Assembly (NCBI RefSeq): GCF_028816455.1
Contig: NZ_CP118246.1
Location: forward strand, 1,922,001-1,986,000
Source of the DNA: Devosia algicola
GTDB taxonomy: Bacteria; Pseudomonadota; Alphaproteobacteria; Rhizobiales; Devosiaceae
Length of the DNA stretch: 64,000 nt
Direction: 5' to 3'
Position 1 is the first letter of the stretch, and each line of letters starts with the position of its first letter. This document shows positions 55,431 to 64,000 of the stretch, piece after piece. Under the pieces are notes generated by a model. The model saw only the letters and a list, made by a program, of their open reading frames with translations. It was not told where the DNA came from and did no database searches. A program made the position numbers and the translations under genes.

Positions 55431-56611
55431 ACCCGGAGCCCATCATTGCCCCGTCCATGTGGGAAAAACCGGACCGCAGCACAACTGCCGGTGAAGCCAT
55501 TGCAACACCAAGCCTGACCTATTGGCAGGATGTGCGCCAGCGTCTGTGGGCAAACAAGCCTGCCGTGATTAGCATCGGGTTTATTGTCGTTCTGATACTG
55601 GCCGCAATATTCGGGCCGCTCATCAGCCCATTCAGCTATTTCGAACAGAATTTGCGCCTGTCAAATATTCCGCCGGTTTTCGAGACCTACCGTGTCTCTG
55701 ATGATACGGGAAACAACACAAGGTTTTTTCTCAATGCCAGCAATTTCAACCTCTATCAGGTTTCCGAGGGCGGCCAAGTTGAGGGGTTGTTAAGGGGCGG
55801 GCGCAAGGACATCCTCAAGAAGCGTCAGGGCTTTGAATTTGGTAACACCGACATAGTGCTGGACTATTCCAGTCGCCCTGCCCGCCTCCTGCGCGCCGAT
55901 GGCACGACGCTTCGCCCCGAAGGCTGGCAGTGGAACATGACCTATGTGTTCGGCACCGATCAATTGGGGCGCGATGTGCTTGTCCGCCAATTGTACGGTG
56001 CACGGATTTCGCTATTGGTGGCGTTTGTCGCAACCCTGGTCAATTTCTTCATCGGCATATTTTATGGCGGCATCGCCGGCTATATTGGCGGCAAGACCGA
56101 TGCGGTGATGATGCGCATAGTTGAGATCATCTCCACGATTCCGTTGATGCTCTATGTCATCTTGCTCATGGTGGTGCTCAATAGTGGGCTGATTTCCATC
56201 GTCGTGGCCATCGGTTCGGTGTTTTGGGTTGATATGGCGCGCATGGTGCGTGGACAAATACTGACACTCAAGCAACAGGATTATGTTGCGGCCGCCCGCA
56301 CAATGGGGGCCGGCACCGGCCGGATACTGACGCGCCATCTGCTGCCTAACAGCATCGGGCCGATACTTGTTACCCTGACCATGTTGATCCCCAGCGCTAT
56401 TTTCATTGAAAGCTTCATGAGCTTTATCGGCCTGGGGGTTACCCCGCCAATGGCCAGTTGGGGCACATTGACCAGCGAGGCGGTCGAGACCATGCGGGCC
56501 TATCCCCACCAATTGTTCTTTCCCGCTGCCGCAATCAGCCTGACCATGTTCGCATTCAATTTTCTTGGCGACGGGCTGCGCGACGCCCTTGATCCACGGA
56601 TGCGCAGATGA
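55427..56611 (+). CDS. Dipeptide/oligopeptide ABC transporter permease (DppC/OppC type)
   Basis: A 394-residue permease overlapping dppB by four bases. OppC_N with helix 1 ('KPAVISIGFIVVLILAAIFG') is followed by a long periplasmic segment of about 110 residues ('FETYRVSDDTGNNTRFFLN', 'GLLRGGRKDILKKRQGFEFG') before the conserved 'FGTDQLGRDVLVRQLYGARI'. Most DppC proteins are nearer 300 residues, so this inserted domain is larger than usual; similar insertions occur in some alphaproteobacterial OppC proteins. The coupling loop is 'QQDYVAAARTMGAGTGRILT'. Confidence 0.88.
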   Translation: MNPEPIIAPSMWEKPDRSTTAGEAIATPSLTYWQDVRQRLWANKPAVISIGFIVVLILAAIFGPLISPFSYFEQNLRLSNIPPVFETYRVSDDTGNNTRFFLNASNFNLYQVSEGGQVEGLLRGGRKDILKKRQGFEFGNTDIVLDYSSRPARLLRADGTTLRPEGWQWNMTYVFGTDQLGRDVLVRQLYGARISLLVAFVATLVNFFIGIFYGGIAGYIGGKTDAVMMRIVEIISTIPLMLYVILLMVVLNSGLISIVVAIGSVFWVDMARMVRGQILTLKQQDYVAAARTMGAGTGRILTRHLLPNSIGPILVTLTMLIPSAIFIESFMSFIGLGVTPPMASWGTLTSEAVETMRAYPHQLFFPAAAISLTMFAFNFLGDGLRDALDPRMRR

Positions 56612-57636
56612 GCCGCCCTCCCATCCTGTCTGTTCGCAATCTGCGCACCAGTTTTTTTGCCCAGCGCGGTGAGGTTCAGGCTGTACGCGGCGTTAGCTTT
56701 GACGTTGCGCCCGGCGAAATTCTTGGCATTGTCGGGGAAAGTGGTTCGGGAAAATCAATTACCTGCATGAGCATATTGCGGTTGCTCAAATCCACCGGTC
56801 GAATTGTTGACGGCCAGGCCATCTTTGACGGTCAGGACCTGATGGAGCTGGATGAAAATGCCATGGCGGATTTGCGTGGCAATGACATCGGCATGATCTT
56901 CCAGGACCCGATGACCAGTTTGAACCCGACGCTCTCGGTCGGCGAACAGGTCGTGGAAACCATCATTCGCCATCGCCGTATCAGTCGAGCGGAAGCGCGA
57001 AAGCGTGCCATCGAACTGTTTGAACTGGTTCGCATTCCCTCGGCCGCGCAACGATTGAAGTCGTTCCCACATGAATTTTCCGGCGGTATGCGGCAGCGCG
57101 TCATGATCGCCATGGCACTGTCCTGCGATCCAAAACTGCTGATAGCGGACGAGCCGACAACCGCCCTTGATGTGACCATCCAGCGCCAGATTCTATTGCT
57201 GCTCAAACAACTGCAAAACCGCCTCGGCATGGCCGTCATCCTGATTACCCACGATTTGGGTGTCATTGCCGAAGTCACTGACCGGATTGTCGTGATGTAT
57301 GGAGGAATGGTCATGGAACAGGGCAGCGTCACAGAATTGTTCGCGCACCCCCGCCATCCCTATACGCAAGGGCTGCTGCGTTCGGTCCCTGATCTGCGAG
57401 ATGGCGAGCATACGCGCCTGACACCCATCGCTGGCACGCCACCTGATATGATCCAGCCACCACCAGGTTGTCCGTTCGCGCCACGTTGCGTCCATGCCAT
57501 GAAGCAGTGCGACATTGCCATACCGCCACTTTATCCGATGGCGGAGGCCAGCGATCAAACCGCAAGATGCTGGCTGCACCATGCACAAGCACCCAGGGTT
57601 GCCGGTGTCAACGCCCCAACCGCCGAGGTGGCATGA
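56608..57636 (+). CDS. Dipeptide/oligopeptide ABC transporter ATP-binding protein (DppD/OppD type)
   Basis: A 342-residue ATPase. Walker A is GESGSGKS near residue 43, the signature '[14 protein letters not shown]', Walker B '[13 protein letters not shown]' and the switch His '[11 protein letters not shown]'. The C-terminal oligopeptide-transporter extension has '[15 protein letters not shown]', with the Cys set that binds an iron-sulfur cluster in characterised DppD proteins. It overlaps dppC by four bases and dppF by four bases. Confidence 0.92.
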   Translation: MSRPPILSVRNLRTSFFAQRGEVQAVRGVSFDVAPGEILGIVGESGSGKSITCMSILRLLKSTGRIVDGQAIFDGQDLMELDENAMADLRGNDIGMIFQDPMTSLNPTLSVGEQVVETIIRHRRISRAEARKRAIELFELVRIPSAAQRLKSFPHEFSGGMRQRVMIAMALSCDPKLLIADEPTTALDVTIQRQILLLLKQLQNRLGMAVILITHDLGVIAEVTDRIVVMYGGMVMEQGSVTELFAHPRHPYTQGLLRSVPDLRDGEHTRLTPIAGTPPDMIQPPPGCPFAPRCVHAMKQCDIAIPPLYPMAEASDQTARCWLHHAQAPRVAGVNAPTAEVA

Positions 57637-58667
57637 TGACGGCAGAAGAAAATCCACTGGTTTCGATGCGCCAGTTGAAAAAGCACTTTTCGATGGGGGG
57701 CGGCCTCTTGAGCCCTAAACGTCCGCCCCTGCGCGCGGTAGACGGCGTCGATCTTGAGATAAGGCGCGGCGAAACGCTTGGATTGGTGGGCGAAAGCGGC
57801 TGCGGCAAGTCGACTTTGGCGCGCACCCTGATCAGGCTCTACGATCCGAGTTCTGGCGAGGTGAACTTTGACGGTATTGATATTGCGCAAATGAACGAGG
57901 CACAACTGTCGCCGTATCGACAGCGCATGCAGATGATCTTTCAAGACCCATATGCTTCGTTGAACGGGCGAATGACGGTCCGCGATCTGATCGCTGAACC
58001 ACTGGAAATTGCACGCATCGGCAACACCGCAAGTCGCACGATACGGGTGTTTGAACTTTTGGAGCGCGTCGGCCTCAACCCGAATCACGCCACCCGTTTT
58101 GCCCATGAATTTTCCGGCGGTCAGCGGCAGCGTATCGGCATTGCCCGCGCCATAGCCCTGAGCCCGGAACTGGTAATTTGCGACGAACCCATTTCGGCGC
58201 TCGACGTTTCTATCCAGGCCCAGGTCGTCAACATGCTTGAGGATTTGCAGGACGAACTCGGGCTGACCTATCTGTTCATCACCCACGATCTGTCGATGGT
58301 TCGCCATATATCGGACCGTATCGGGGTAATGTATCTCGGCAAGATCGTCGAGCTGGCGCCGAACCACGCGCTCTATGCCCGCCCAAGTCACCCCTACACC
58401 CGCGCCCTGCTGGCGTCGATTCCAGTGCCCGATCCAAGTGCTCGAACCGACGGCGAGCCGATGGTCGGCGAAATTCCCAGTCCGACCGCCATTCCAACAG
58501 GTTGTCGGTTTCGCACGCGGTGCCCGCTGGCAACCGATCTATGCACAGCGCAAGAACCAGAACTTCAAGATATTGGCGGCGGACATCTGGCCGCCTGTCA
58601 TTACGCCGGCGATCCGGCATCGAGCACGACGATGGCTGGTCACAACCCGCCAGCGCCGATAGTCTGA
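57633..58667 (+). CDS. Dipeptide/oligopeptide ABC transporter ATP-binding protein (DppF/OppF type)
   Basis: The second ATPase, about 344 residues. Adjacent ATG codons at 57633 and 57636 are both possible; the first gives the usual ATGA overlap with dppD. It has Walker A '[17 protein letters not shown]', the signature '[16 protein letters not shown]', Walker B '[14 protein letters not shown]', '[20 protein letters not shown]', and the C-terminal Cys-rich '[15 protein letters not shown]'. With dppB, C and D it completes a canonical peptide importer. Confidence 0.92.
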   Translation: MMTAEENPLVSMRQLKKHFSMGGGLLSPKRPPLRAVDGVDLEIRRGETLGLVGESGCGKSTLARTLIRLYDPSSGEVNFDGIDIAQMNEAQLSPYRQRMQMIFQDPYASLNGRMTVRDLIAEPLEIARIGNTASRTIRVFELLERVGLNPNHATRFAHEFSGGQRQRIGIARAIALSPELVICDEPISALDVSIQAQVVNMLEDLQDELGLTYLFITHDLSMVRHISDRIGVMYLGKIVELAPNHALYARPSHPYTRALLASIPVPDPSARTDGEPMVGEIPSPTAIPTGCRFRTRCPLATDLCTAQEPELQDIGGGHLAACHYAGDPASSTTMAGHNPPAPIV

Positions 58668-58707
58668 ATGGGCCGGATTTAACCGTGCCCCACAACAGGA
58701 GAAAAGC

Positions 58708-60288
58708 ATGCACAAACTGATATTGCCACTGCTGACGGCCACACTGCTGGCCAGCACCGGCGCGGTTCTGGCCGCGGGTGAACTGACCTATGTTGTCAAC
58801 AATGAATCGGCAAAGTACGACCCCGGCACGACCGCCGAAACCTTTGCCGCCCCAATCATTGGCAACACATTTGAAGGTCTTGTTCGGTTCGACAAGGACG
58901 GCGAAGTTATTCCGGCGCTGGCAGAAAGCTGGGAGGTCAGCGAGGACGGCCTGAATTACACATTCCATTTGCGCGACGCAAAATGGTCGGACGGCAAGCC
59001 CGTGACCGCGGGTGATTTCGTCTATGCATGGGATCGGGTGCTTGATCCCGCGACCGGCGCCATGAATTCAGCGATGCTTTATCCTATTGTTGGCGCCGAG
59101 GAACATTATGCGGCCGCCGGCAAGGGCGATATCGCCATTAGCGCGCCCGACGACAAGACGCTTGAATTCACCCTCAAGGCGCGCGTCCCCTATATGATGC
59201 AATTATTGACCTACACGACGTTCTTTCCCGTGCGCAAAGACGTCATAGAGGCCGATCCGGAAGGCTGGACACGTGATCCGGCCACATTCATTGGTACCGG
59301 TCCGTTCCGCGTGACCGAATTCAATACTGGCAAATCGGTCGTTTTTGAAAAGAACCCGAATTACTATGACGCTGACGCCGTTAGCCTCGACAAGCTGACC
59401 TTTCGGCTAATCCCCGACCCCGCCACAGCTTTGGCGGCTATGGAAGCGGGTCAGGTCGATGGCATTGAATCGGTACCAGCACCGGAAATTCCACGCCTCT
59501 CGGTGGAAAGCGATGCCTTTATGGTGGTGCCAGCATTGGGCACAACCTATGCGTTTTTCAATCCGCACCAGGCGCCTCTTGACGATGTACGCGTTCGCAA
59601 AGCGTTGTCGATGGCGATCGATCGCGAGGAAATTGTTGAATTCGTGCTGCAGTCCGCCGATGTGCCCGCCATCGCTCTGGTACCATACGGCATCAATATC
59701 AATGGCGAGGACTTCCGCGACGGGACCGACAACTTTGGCCTTGAAACCACGGCGCAACCTGAAGCAGCCAAGGCGCTTCTGGCCGATGCTGGCTACCCCG
59801 ATGGCGAGGGCTTCCCTGATACGGTGTTCGTCACCTATTCCTCCCCACCCATCGAGAAGTTGCTCGAAGCCATCCAGCAGATGTGGAAGAAGAACCTCAA
59901 TATTGACGTCAAGATCCAAGCCACCGAGTGGCAGGTCTTCTACCCCGAAGTGCAAAAGGTCGAATACCAGATTGCCCAGATGGGTTGGGGTGCGGACTAT
60001 CCACACCCAATGACGTTCCTCGACAATTTCGTCACCGGTAGCCCCAACAATCTGGCCAACTGGTCCAACCCCGACTACGACGCCGCCATCGCCGCCGCGA
60101 AGGCAACCGGCGATGAGGCCGAGTCACTCGCCGAGATGCGCAAGGCCGAGGCAATCATGATGAATGACCATGTGATCCTGCCCGAATATCATCGGAACAA
60201 CTACATGATGATGAGCCCGAAAGTGACAGGGTTCTGGCGCTCGACACTGAACGTGCCCTATTTCCGTGATGCATCCATCGCCGAATAG
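58708..60288 (+). CDS. Peptide ABC transporter substrate-binding protein (OppA/DppA family)
   Basis: A 526-residue periplasmic binding protein. The signal peptide is 'HKLILPLLTATLLASTGAVL' ending AAG/E. 'GLVRFDKDGEVIPALAESWE', 'LNYTFHLRDAKWSDGKPVTA', 'GDFVYAWDRVLDPATGAMNS' and 'VRVRKALSMAIDREEI' are SBP_bac_5 signatures; the first resembles the OppA branch. It starts 40 bases after dppF with GGAG upstream. A binding-protein gene last in the operon is a common alternative order. Ligands may be oligopeptides, including cell-wall peptides. Confidence 0.9.
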   Translation: MHKLILPLLTATLLASTGAVLAAGELTYVVNNESAKYDPGTTAETFAAPIIGNTFEGLVRFDKDGEVIPALAESWEVSEDGLNYTFHLRDAKWSDGKPVTAGDFVYAWDRVLDPATGAMNSAMLYPIVGAEEHYAAAGKGDIAISAPDDKTLEFTLKARVPYMMQLLTYTTFFPVRKDVIEADPEGWTRDPATFIGTGPFRVTEFNTGKSVVFEKNPNYYDADAVSLDKLTFRLIPDPATALAAMEAGQVDGIESVPAPEIPRLSVESDAFMVVPALGTTYAFFNPHQAPLDDVRVRKALSMAIDREEIVEFVLQSADVPAIALVPYGININGEDFRDGTDNFGLETTAQPEAAKALLADAGYPDGEGFPDTVFVTYSSPPIEKLLEAIQQMWKKNLNIDVKIQATEWQVFYPEVQKVEYQIAQMGWGADYPHPMTFLDNFVTGSPNNLANWSNPDYDAAIAAAKATGDEAESLAEMRKAEAIMMNDHVILPEYHRNNYMMMSPKVTGFWRSTLNVPYFRDASIAE

Positions 60289-60304
60289 CCAGACTTGATT
60301 TCTG

Positions 60305-60334
60305 GCCGTCGCGACACCTCGCGGCGGCTTTTTT
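60305..60334 (+). terminator. Rho-independent terminator of the peptide-transporter operon
   Basis: A 10-bp stem, GCCGTCGCGA / TCGCGGCGGC (one G-U pair), closes a CACC loop and is followed by six Ts, 17 bases after the dppA-type stop. Its end touches the stop codon of the convergent ABC ATPase gene. Confidence 0.88.
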
Positions 60335-61413
60335 CAACTTAATCGCTGCCCGTTTTCCGCGTCGAAATAGTGCAAACGCTCGAAATTGAACGCGAACTGC
60401 GCTTCGTCCCCCATCGCCACCTCAAACCGGTCACGCACTGCCACCACGATCTCGGTCGAACCGATCCGGCTCGAAATCAATGTTTCAGCGCCGGTTGGCT
60501 CAGTTACGACGACTTTGCTGGTAAAACTGTTGACGGTGCCTGCGTCGACCAGACTGATATGTTCGGGACGAACGCCCAATACCAGTTTGTCACGACGCTT
60601 GGCGGGCACTGATCCGTCCAGAGGCAATCGGGCGCCCCCCTCACTGACAAATTCGAACTTACCCGCCTCTTCCGCAACGCTGCCAGTGATCAAATTCATC
60701 GCGGGCGACCCCATGAAGCTGGCGACAAAGACGTTGGAAGGGCTGTCATAAAGTTCGAGCGGACGCCCCACCTGCTCGACGATACCGGCACGCATGACCA
60801 CGATGCGATCGGCCATCGTCATCGCTTCGATCTGGTCGTGGGTCACATAAACCGTTGTTGTCTTCAACCGGTGCTGAAGTTCCTTGATTTCCGCCCGCAT
60901 GGCGACACGCAATTTGGCGTCTAGATTGGACAGTGGTTCATCAAACAAAAACACCTTCGGATCCCGCACGATAGCGCGTCCCATGGCAACGCGTTGCCGC
61001 TGCCCGCCCGACAATTGTGCGGGCTTCCGCCCCAGCAGGGGCGTCAGGTCCAAAACTTCGGCAGCCTCATTTACGCGACGCTCGATTTCCTGCTGCGGTC
61101 GTTTTGCCAGCTTGAGCGCGTAGCCCATATTGTCCGCAACATTCTTGTGCGGATATAGCGCATAGCTTTGAAACACCATGGCGATATCGCGATCGCGCGG
61201 TGCCAGATCATTGACGATCCGATCACCAATCGAAATCTCGCCACCTGTAATGGGCTCCAGCCCCGCAATCATCCGCAACAAGGTCGACTTGCCACAACCG
61301 GAGGGCCCAACCAAGGTAACAAATTCACCGTCTTCGATATCGATCGAGACCCCATGGATAACCGGCACTTTGCCATAGGACTTGCGCACATTGTTCAGAT
61401 TAAGTTTTGCCAT
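60334..61413 (-). CDS. Sugar ABC transporter ATP-binding protein (UgpC/MsmK/MalK type)
   Basis: A 359-residue ATPase for a CUT1-family carbohydrate importer. Walker A is '[20 protein letters not shown]', followed by 'IAMVFQSYALYPHKNVADNM', the signature 'LSGGQRQRVAMGRAIVRDPK' and Walker B 'FLFDEPLSNLDAKLRVAMRA'. A C-terminal TOBE regulatory region follows ('KLVLGVRPEHISLVDAGTV'). It is last in an operon whose order on minus is MalF-type permease, MalG-type permease, mannonate dehydratase, ATPase. The frame is intact. Confidence 0.92.
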   Translation of the reverse strand: MAKLNLNNVRKSYGKVPVIHGVSIDIEDGEFVTLVGPSGCGKSTLLRMIAGLEPITGGEISIGDRIVNDLAPRDRDIAMVFQSYALYPHKNVADNMGYALKLAKRPQQEIERRVNEAAEVLDLTPLLGRKPAQLSGGQRQRVAMGRAIVRDPKVFLFDEPLSNLDAKLRVAMRAEIKELQHRLKTTTVYVTHDQIEAMTMADRIVVMRAGIVEQVGRPLELYDSPSNVFVASFMGSPAMNLITGSVAEEAGKFEFVSEGGARLPLDGSVPAKRRDKLVLGVRPEHISLVDAGTVNSFTSKVVVTEPTGAETLISSRIGSTEIVVAVRDRFEVAMGDEAQFAFNFERLHYFDAENGQRLS

Positions 61414-61449
61414 GGTGTCCTGTCTTGGTCGTAAAAATCGGCCTGCCGC

Positions 61450-62496
61450 TCACGCCGCCTTGAGATATTCCGCCATGCGAATGAGACCCTGCATATAGCC
61501 GATGGCATGCGCGCGGCCTCGATGGTTCCAGGGGGTATCGCCGTCCATCTGGGGCACGTGGTCATCCAGCAAAAACCCGTCAAATCCGTGCTTGGCCAGC
61601 AAGATCATAACCTCACCGGGATCATAATTTCCCTCGCCGATGAAGCATTCGATGAAGTCGGGTACGGTGCCCTGCACATCACGAAAATGAACATAGAATA
61701 TCCGACCTTTTGGCGCGAAATATTCGATCATCTGGCGGACAGCGTCCTTCCCGCCGGTCATTTCAGAACAACATCCCAGACACAGATCCAACCCCCAGGC
61801 CGGGCTGCCCTTGCTGATCTCCAACGCCCGCATAAAGCCTTCGGGCCGATAGAACAATCGCGCCACGCCGCCCAGCATCGGCACCGGAGGATCGTCCGGG
61901 TGCAGCGCCAGCTTGACCCCCGCCGCTTCGGCGATCGGCAGTACAGCATCCATGAAATAGGTATAATTGCCCCACATCTGCTCTTCTGAAATTTCCGTCC
62001 CGCCATCGAGAATGAGCGGCATCGCCGACTGATGGCCGAGCGAGGTCGGCAGGAACTTGCGGAGCTCCTCAGCGTCTTTTGCCTGCTCAACATCGCTCAT
62101 GCGAAACTGCGTATTGCCAGCGCCACCGCGACCGGGGGCAGATCGATCCGTCCGCCAAACAGAATTGGGCATGAAGTGATAGCCAAGGACCGGAATACCG
62201 GCTGCCCCGACGTTTTTAATGGTCGCACAATAGTTTTCGATCTGCTCGTCCCGACCAGGCAGGCCAAGCATGGCCTTGTTATAAAAGTGCACCGGCACAT
62301 TTTCGATGGCTTCAAGCTTGAGGCCGGCTGCTTCTGTCTTGGTGACCAAGCCACGCAGATCGTCTGCCTCCCATCGCGCCTCGCCGGGTAGTTTTGGCGT
62401 ATTCATTTGAATGCCGCCAACGCCGATTTGAGCGGCAAAACGCAGCTTTTCTTCGGTCAGTTCATTAAACTGCCCCACAGCAATACGAATATTCAT
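61450..62496 (-). CDS. uxuA: Mannonate dehydratase
   Basis: Dehydrates D-mannonate to 2-keto-3-deoxygluconate in glucuronate catabolism. The 348-residue UxuA TIM barrel has 'LRFAAQIGVGGIQMNTPKLP', 'PVLGYHFMPNSVWRTDR', 'VKLALHPDDPPVPMLGGVAR' (metal His/Asp), 'WGLDLCLGCCSEM' (Cys), 'IFYVHFRDVQGTVPDFIECF' (His) and 'DGFLLDDHVPQMDGDTPWNH' (Asp/His). These are the Mn/Fe site residues of UxuA. It lies between permease and ATPase genes of a sugar importer, suggesting uptake of hexuronates or oligouronides. KDPG aldolase at 10402-11036 could serve the end of the pathway. Confidence 0.92.
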   Translation of the reverse strand: MNIRIAVGQFNELTEEKLRFAAQIGVGGIQMNTPKLPGEARWEADDLRGLVTKTEAAGLKLEAIENVPVHFYNKAMLGLPGRDEQIENYCATIKNVGAAGIPVLGYHFMPNSVWRTDRSAPGRGGAGNTQFRMSDVEQAKDAEELRKFLPTSLGHQSAMPLILDGGTEISEEQMWGNYTYFMDAVLPIAEAAGVKLALHPDDPPVPMLGGVARLFYRPEGFMRALEISKGSPAWGLDLCLGCCSEMTGGKDAVRQMIEYFAPKGRIFYVHFRDVQGTVPDFIECFIGEGNYDPGEVMILLAKHGFDGFLLDDHVPQMDGDTPWNHRGRAHAIGYMQGLIRMAEYLKAA

Positions 62497-62542
62497 CAAC
62501 TTTGGTCCTCTTGAGATTGTCGAGATCGATAACGGTTCCTGA

Positions 62543-63433
62543 TCATCCTTTTACCGACCCAGCGGTCAGCCCCTGCACCATGAAATGCTGGGCGATGAAA
62601 TAAAGGACCATGAGTGGTACCGACGAAATAACAGCCCCCGCCATCAGCGGGCCCCACGGCAGCACATCACTGGTGATCAGGTAATTGAGCGCCAGCGGCG
62701 CGGTCCGTTCCGTTTCAGAAGTTACCAGCACCAGTGCCAGCAACAATTCGTTCCACGCACCAGTGAACGTAAAGATCGACACCGCTGCAATCCCTGGCGC
62801 CGAGAGCGGCAGTACGATGCGCAGCAGAGCGCCAAGGCGACTTAATCCATCTATCATCCCCTGCTCTTCCAACTCTCGCGGCACACCCCTGAAATATCCC
62901 TGCAGCAGCCAGGTACTAAGTGGCAGTGAAAACGTCAGATAGACCAAAATCAGCCCGTGAAGGGAGTTGCCAAGCTGTAGCCGCGCCATCAGGATCGATA
63001 AGGGAATGAACAGCAGAGAAGTGGGCGTCAGATAGGCAAACAGGATGATCCGGCCGATAACCCCCTTGAACCGATATCGGAACCGAACCATCGAATAGGC
63101 GGCAAATGACGAGATCAATACCGAAATGACAGTCACGACCGTCGATACCAGCAGACTGTTCAATATCGGCCTCAAAAACCCCTTGTCGGCGATCAGGATG
63201 CGATAGTTTTCAAGCGTGAATACCTGCGGCCAAAGTGATGGCGTGCGGTAGATTTCGCGCGGCAGCTTCAGAGAAATGCTGATCATCCAGTACATCGGGA
63301 AGACGATGAGCACTACCGCCAAGACCAGAATGCCATAGGTCAGGACCCGACCGAGCATGAACTTGGACCGCTCATCTAGAACGGAGCCCGACTTTTTTGT
63401 CTCTGGAACCGGATCTGCTTGGCTGGCGCTCAT
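62543..63433 (-). CDS. Carbohydrate ABC transporter permease (MalG type)
   Basis: A 296-residue inner-membrane permease of the CUT1 family with six helices. Helix 1 is 'GILVLAVVLIVFPMYWMISI'. The periplasmic '.TPSLWPQVFTLENYRIL' and the coupling loop 'VPRELEEQGMIDGLSRLGAL' with 'LRIVLPLSAPGIAA' are standard MalG features. Its ATG overlaps the stop of the preceding MalF-type gene (TGATG). It is followed by uxuA, about 46 bases on. The frame is intact. Confidence 0.9.
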   Translation of the reverse strand: MSASQADPVPETKKSGSVLDERSKFMLGRVLTYGILVLAVVLIVFPMYWMISISLKLPREIYRTPSLWPQVFTLENYRILIADKGFLRPILNSLLVSTVVTVISVLISSFAAYSMVRFRYRFKGVIGRIILFAYLTPTSLLFIPLSILMARLQLGNSLHGLILVYLTFSLPLSTWLLQGYFRGVPRELEEQGMIDGLSRLGALLRIVLPLSAPGIAAVSIFTFTGAWNELLLALVLVTSETERTAPLALNYLITSDVLPWGPLMAGAVISSVPLMVLYFIAQHFMVQGLTAGSVKG

Positions 63434-64000
63434 CAGTCTTCGTCCTTTTGCATCAGCGACGTCGCCACGATCACCAGAATGGCCAGCACAGGTAGCATCG
63501 CGACCGAGACTGCTGCCGCCTCCCCTATTCGCTGTGTCTGCATGCCGAAATAGGCCAGCACCGGAAACACCATTGTCGCGTCCGATGGACCACCCTGGGT
63601 CAACAACCAGACATGTTCAAAGGCATTTGCAGTCCAGATAGAGGACAGCAAAGTAGTGATGATAACGACCTGTTTGATCCCTGGAAAAGTAACCATCCAG
63701 AAGCGCTCCCAAGCATTGGCGCCATCAACCCGCGCCGCCTCGTAAAGGTCTTTGGGAATGGATTGCAGCGCTGCGAGAATGCTGATGAACCAGAACGGAA
63801 ATCCGCGCCAGATCGACGCCAGAATGACCGATGGCATGGCGGTCTGGCGCTGGCCGAGCCAATCTATCACATGAGGATAAATGCCAGTCTGGGTCAGGAT
63901 CAGGTTCAACCCGCCACCAATTGGCTGGTACAGAACACGCCAGGTCAGAAAGGCAACAAAAGCCGGCATTGCCCAGGGCAGGATCAGCAGCGAACGCAAC
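63433..64000 (-). CDS. Carbohydrate ABC transporter permease (MalF type), cut by window end
   Basis: About 189 C-terminal residues of the partner permease. 'LPWAMPAFVAFLTWRVLYQP', 'IWRGFPFWFISILAALQSIP' and the coupling loop 'KDLYEAARVDGANAWERFWM' with 'VTFPGIKQVV' are classic MalF/UgpA sequence, ending 'LAILVIVATSLMQKDED'. The N-terminal part, and presumably a binding-protein gene upstream, lie beyond position 64000. The frame is intact as far as visible. Confidence 0.9.
   Translation of the reverse strand, partial: LRSLLILPWAMPAFVAFLTWRVLYQPIGGGLNLILTQTGIYPHVIDWLGQRQTAMPSVILASIWRGFPFWFISILAALQSIPKDLYEAARVDGANAWERFWMVTFPGIKQVVIITTLLSSIWTANAFEHVWLLTQGGPSDATMVFPVLAYFGMQTQRIGEAAAVSVAMLPVLAILVIVATSLMQKDED

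Noticed and set aside
1..64000. tRNA, rRNA, prophage, insertion sequences or toxin-antitoxin modules
   Set aside because: I looked for tRNA T-loop sequences, transposase or integrase motifs and small paired toxin genes and found nothing I could support.

Overview
The window looks like chromosomal DNA from an alphaproteobacterium, most likely Hyphomicrobiales (Rhizobiales-like) and possibly near Devosia. This rests on moderately high GC, a rhizobial-style iolC(DUF2090)-D-E-B-G cluster with an RpiR-type regulator, several binding-protein-dependent uptake systems and FCD-type GntR regulators. Genus assignment is inference. I see no rRNA, tRNA, prophage, insertion sequence or CRISPR array.

Layout. 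0.5-3.6 kb: a ProU/OpuA-type compatible-solute ABC importer (proX-proW-proV). 3.6-5.6 kb: galE and galU for UDP-sugars. 5.6-8.5 kb: an outer-membrane beta-barrel protein and an NfeD/SPFH pair. 8.5-11.0 kb: modB, modA, a short ModE and KDPG aldolase. 11.2-16.7 kb: nadA, a degenerate HNH-like protein, a ClC antiporter, nadB and a dihaem cytochrome c. 16.8-21.1 kb: a sugar kinase and a TRAP transporter whose binding-protein gene converges on its membrane genes. 21.3-23.1 kb: a COG4315 secreted protein, an ECF sigma factor and its anti-sigma factor. 23.1-33.7 kb: a sugar-acid/6-deoxysugar region (LldD, SMP-30 lactonase, UxaA dehydratase, GntR, FucU, FAH hydrolase, RidA) interrupted by a diguanylate cyclase and small membrane proteins; two copies of one palindrome (core CTAACATGTTAG) mark its two divergent promoters. 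33.8-38.9 kb: DedA, a small acetyltransferase, a second diguanylate cyclase, an esterase and L-serine ammonia-lyase. 38.9-43.4 kb: a GntR/aldehyde dehydrogenase/Fe-alcohol dehydrogenase/Ldh2 operon. 43.4-53.3 kb: purU and myo-inositol catabolism (iolG-B-E-D-C, iolR and a second inositol-dehydrogenase-like gene). 54.5-60.3 kb: a dipeptide/oligopeptide ABC importer, preceded by a 12-unit heptanucleotide array. 60.3-64 kb: a sugar ABC importer with an embedded mannonate dehydratase, cut by the window end.

The strongest signal is not a gene. About eighteen clearly conserved genes are split by 21 single-base indels, and these are not random. Fifteen are one extra base turning GAGCT into GAGCCT (seen as AGGCTC on the other strand), two turn GAGTCC into GAGATCC, and four are one missing base in a C/G run of five or more. 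Removing the extra base restores family-typical sequence each time. The events occur in all three codon phases and on both strands, so I read them as systematic consensus errors, possibly caused by modified bases, and not as pseudogenes or recoding. Affected genes are annotated as full-length CDS with the break position stated. Restored lengths are my own counts after correcting the indels.
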